Shown here in pieces: positions 62,572-64,000 of a stretch of 64,000 nt of DNA; positions within the stretch are counted from its first letter, which is position 1, and each line of letters begins with the position of its first letter. Origin of the DNA: Streptomyces sp. DT2A-34 (lineage in GTDB: Bacteria > Actinomycetota > Actinomycetes > Streptomycetales > Streptomycetaceae); NCBI RefSeq assembly GCF_030499515.1, contig NZ_JASTWJ010000001.1:682001-746000 (forward strand), read 5' to 3'. The notes beneath the pieces were generated by a model that was not told the DNA's origin, did not search any database, and saw only the letters and a program-made list of their open reading frames with translations. Both the position numbers and the translations under genes were made by a program.

Positions 62572-64000
62572 TCAGCCGGCGATCTCGATCTTTCCGTTGG
62601 CCTGGGCAGGCGCCGCCACCGCGGGCTGTGCACCGCCCACCCGCTGAGTGATGCCCTTCAGCAGCTCGGCGAGGTCGACTCCCGTGGTGGAGCTGAGGAG
62701 TTCGACGCCCTGGGCAACGTTGTCGGCGACGGTGCGCGACAACTGGCTGGCGCCGTCGGTGGAGATGACCGTCATCTTGTCCACGGCGCTCAGCGGCTCG
62801 GACGCCTTGGCGACGACCTGCGGGAGAACCTCGACGAGCATCTGCAACACGGCCGCGTCGCCGTACTGCGCGAAGGCGTCGGCCTTCTTCTGCATCGCCT
62901 CGGCCTCGGCCGCGCCCTTCGCACCGATCGCCGCCGCGTCGGCGTCACCCTCCAACCGCACCGCTTCCGCGATTGCCGCGCGGCGGGACCGCTCGGCCTC
63001 CCCCTGCTTGAGACCCTCGATGGCCTCCGCCTCGGCCAGCGCGGACCGGCGCTGCTTCTCGCCCTCACCGGTCAGCCGGGACCGCTCGGCCTCCGCCTGT
63101 GCGGCGGCGATCGCGGCCGCCCGCTCGGCCTCTGCCTGCTTGACCCGGGCGACGCGCCTGGCCTCGGCCTCCTGCTCCGCGGCGTACCGCTGGGCGTCGG
63201 CGGGCTTGCGGACCTGGGTGTCGAGCTGACGGTCGGTCAGTGCTGCCTGGTGCTCGGCGACCTTCTCCTGCTCAGCGAGGATCTCCTGCTGCCGTGCAGC
63301 CTCCGCCAGGGGCCCCGCTGCGGCCGCACGGGCGGCCGCCTCGTCGGTCTGGGCCTTGATCTCGGCCTGCTTGAGATAGAAGGTCCGCTGGGCCACAGCG
63401 ATTTCCTCCTCGGCCTTCAGCCGGGCCTGCTCGGCGGCGCGCCGCGCCACAGCCTCGGCGATGTCGGCCTCCTGCTTGGCGCGGGCCGCCTCGGGGCGGC
63501 CGAGGTCCTCCAGGTAGGAGCCCTCGGTCGTGATGTCCTGGATCTGAAAGGCGTCCAGCACCAGGCCCTGCCCGGACAGGCTCGCCTCGGCCTCCTCCGC
63601 CACCTGCCCTGCGAACGCGGCCCGGTCGCGGATGATGTCCTCCACCGACATCCGGCCCACGATGGCCCGCAGCGCGCCGGAGAGCACTTCTTGCGTGAAG
63701 CCGACGATGCCGTCCTGCTGCATCAAGAACCGCTGGGCCGCGGCCCGGATCGAGTCCTCGGTGCCGCCGACCTTGACGATGGCGACACCCTCGAGGTGGG
63801 CCTTCACCCCGCGCAGGGTGACCGCACCGCGTACCGCGACGGGGATGTGCCGAGAGGAGAGGTCGAGAGTGAACTTCTGCTGCACGAACGGCACGACGAA
63901 CACACCGCCGCCGACCACGACCTTCTGCCCGCTGTTGTCGGTGAAGACCCGGCCGGTCTCCGGGTCGGTGGCCTTCTTGCCCCGCCGCCCGGTAACGATG
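62572..64000 (-). CDS. Flotillin-like protein, 5' end beyond the window
   Basis: 476 codons of a flotillin-family protein are visible, and the frame runs off the + end of the window. The SPFH part lies nearest the window edge (FVVPFVQQKFTLDLSSRHIP, VAIVKVGGTEDSIRAAAQRF). A long coiled coil of Glu/Ala-rich heptads follows (about 180-370; AEAEAMQKKADAFAQY near its end). The C-terminal region is VLQMLVEVLPQVVAKASEPL and MTVISTDGASQLSRTV, as in FloT. It likely organises membrane microdomains. The start codon is not in view. Confidence 0.92.
   Translation of the reverse strand, partial: IVTGRRGKKATDPETGRVFTDNSGQKVVVGGGVFVVPFVQQKFTLDLSSRHIPVAVRGAVTLRGVKAHLEGVAIVKVGGTEDSIRAAAQRFLMQQDGIVGFTQEVLSGALRAIVGRMSVEDIIRDRAAFAGQVAEEAEASLSGQGLVLDAFQIQDITTEGSYLEDLGRPEAARAKQEADIAEAVARRAAEQARLKAEEEIAVAQRTFYLKQAEIKAQTDEAAARAAAAGPLAEAARQQEILAEQEKVAEHQAALTDRQLDTQVRKPADAQRYAAEQEAEARRVARVKQAEAERAAAIAAAQAEAERSRLTGEGEKQRRSALAEAEAIEGLKQGEAERSRRAAIAEAVRLEGDADAAAIGAKGAAEAEAMQKKADAFAQYGDAAVLQMLVEVLPQVVAKASEPLSAVDKMTVISTDGASQLSRTVADNVAQGVELLSSTTGVDLAELLKGITQRVGGAQPAVAAPAQANGKIEIAG

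Noticed and set aside
62234..62633. Short minus-strand open frames in the SPFH-flotillin gap
   Set aside because: No ribosome-binding site or fold, and one overlaps the terminator hairpin.

Overview
This is a chromosomal window from a very GC-rich actinomycete, most likely Streptomyces. The codon bias, frequent GTG starts, a streptogrisin-type protease, a furA-katG pair, and many secreted carbohydrate-active and catabolic genes all point that way. I see no rRNA, tRNA or CRISPR array. The mix of catabolism, stress genes, transport genes and decayed fragments suggests an accessory or chromosome-arm region.

Layout. 0-5.7 kb: a hydroxyquinol (resorcinol-type) degradation operon (FAD monooxygenase, intradiol dioxygenase, maleylacetate reductase) with a divergent AcoR-like regulator. 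5.7-7.2 kb: an IS110-family element abutting the operon's 3' end. 7.2-14.8 kb: YceI protein, luciferase-domain protein, PPK2, a frameshifted pectate lyase, an SRPBCC protein, and a glucarate module (gudD plus GntP permease) behind a 31-bp palindrome. 14.9-16.9 kb: archease and RtcB, convergent. 17-31 kb: CapA-type protein, two phosphoribosyltransferase paralogues, GH115 alpha-glucuronidase, SDR and FAD oxidoreductases, a broken pyruvyltransferase and several small unknown genes. 30.1-31.9 kb: an ATGA-coupled nucleotidyltransferase-BON-phosphoesterase operon. 32-37.6 kb: NDH-2-like oxidoreductase, katG-furA, streptogrisin-like protease. 37.7-42.9 kb: an unfamiliar tightly coupled operon (small peptide, helical protein, two homologous large proteins, class C serine hydrolase) whose likely first gene is split by an IS5-type element. 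43-47.5 kb: a decay zone with a P450/SDR chimera and other remnants, plus one intact SulP transporter. 47.6-57.8 kb: ion homeostasis genes: KtrAB-like K+ uptake, CBS proteins, a CPA1 antiporter, an SLC13/ArsB-like permease and a double TrkA-N protein. 58-64 kb: methyltransferase, SDR fragment, NfeD-SPFH pair and a convergent flotillin running off the window.

Most interesting: (1) the 37.7-42.9 kb operon, which looks like an undescribed biosynthetic or peptide-modifying locus, and whose IS-split first gene can be rebuilt exactly in frame; (2) a run of at least four single-base frameshifts in otherwise good genes, which is either unusual decay or an assembly artefact and must be settled before calling pseudogenes; (3) the ion-transport operon with two paralogous CBS proteins; (4) the IS110 upstream region, a candidate bridge-RNA locus.
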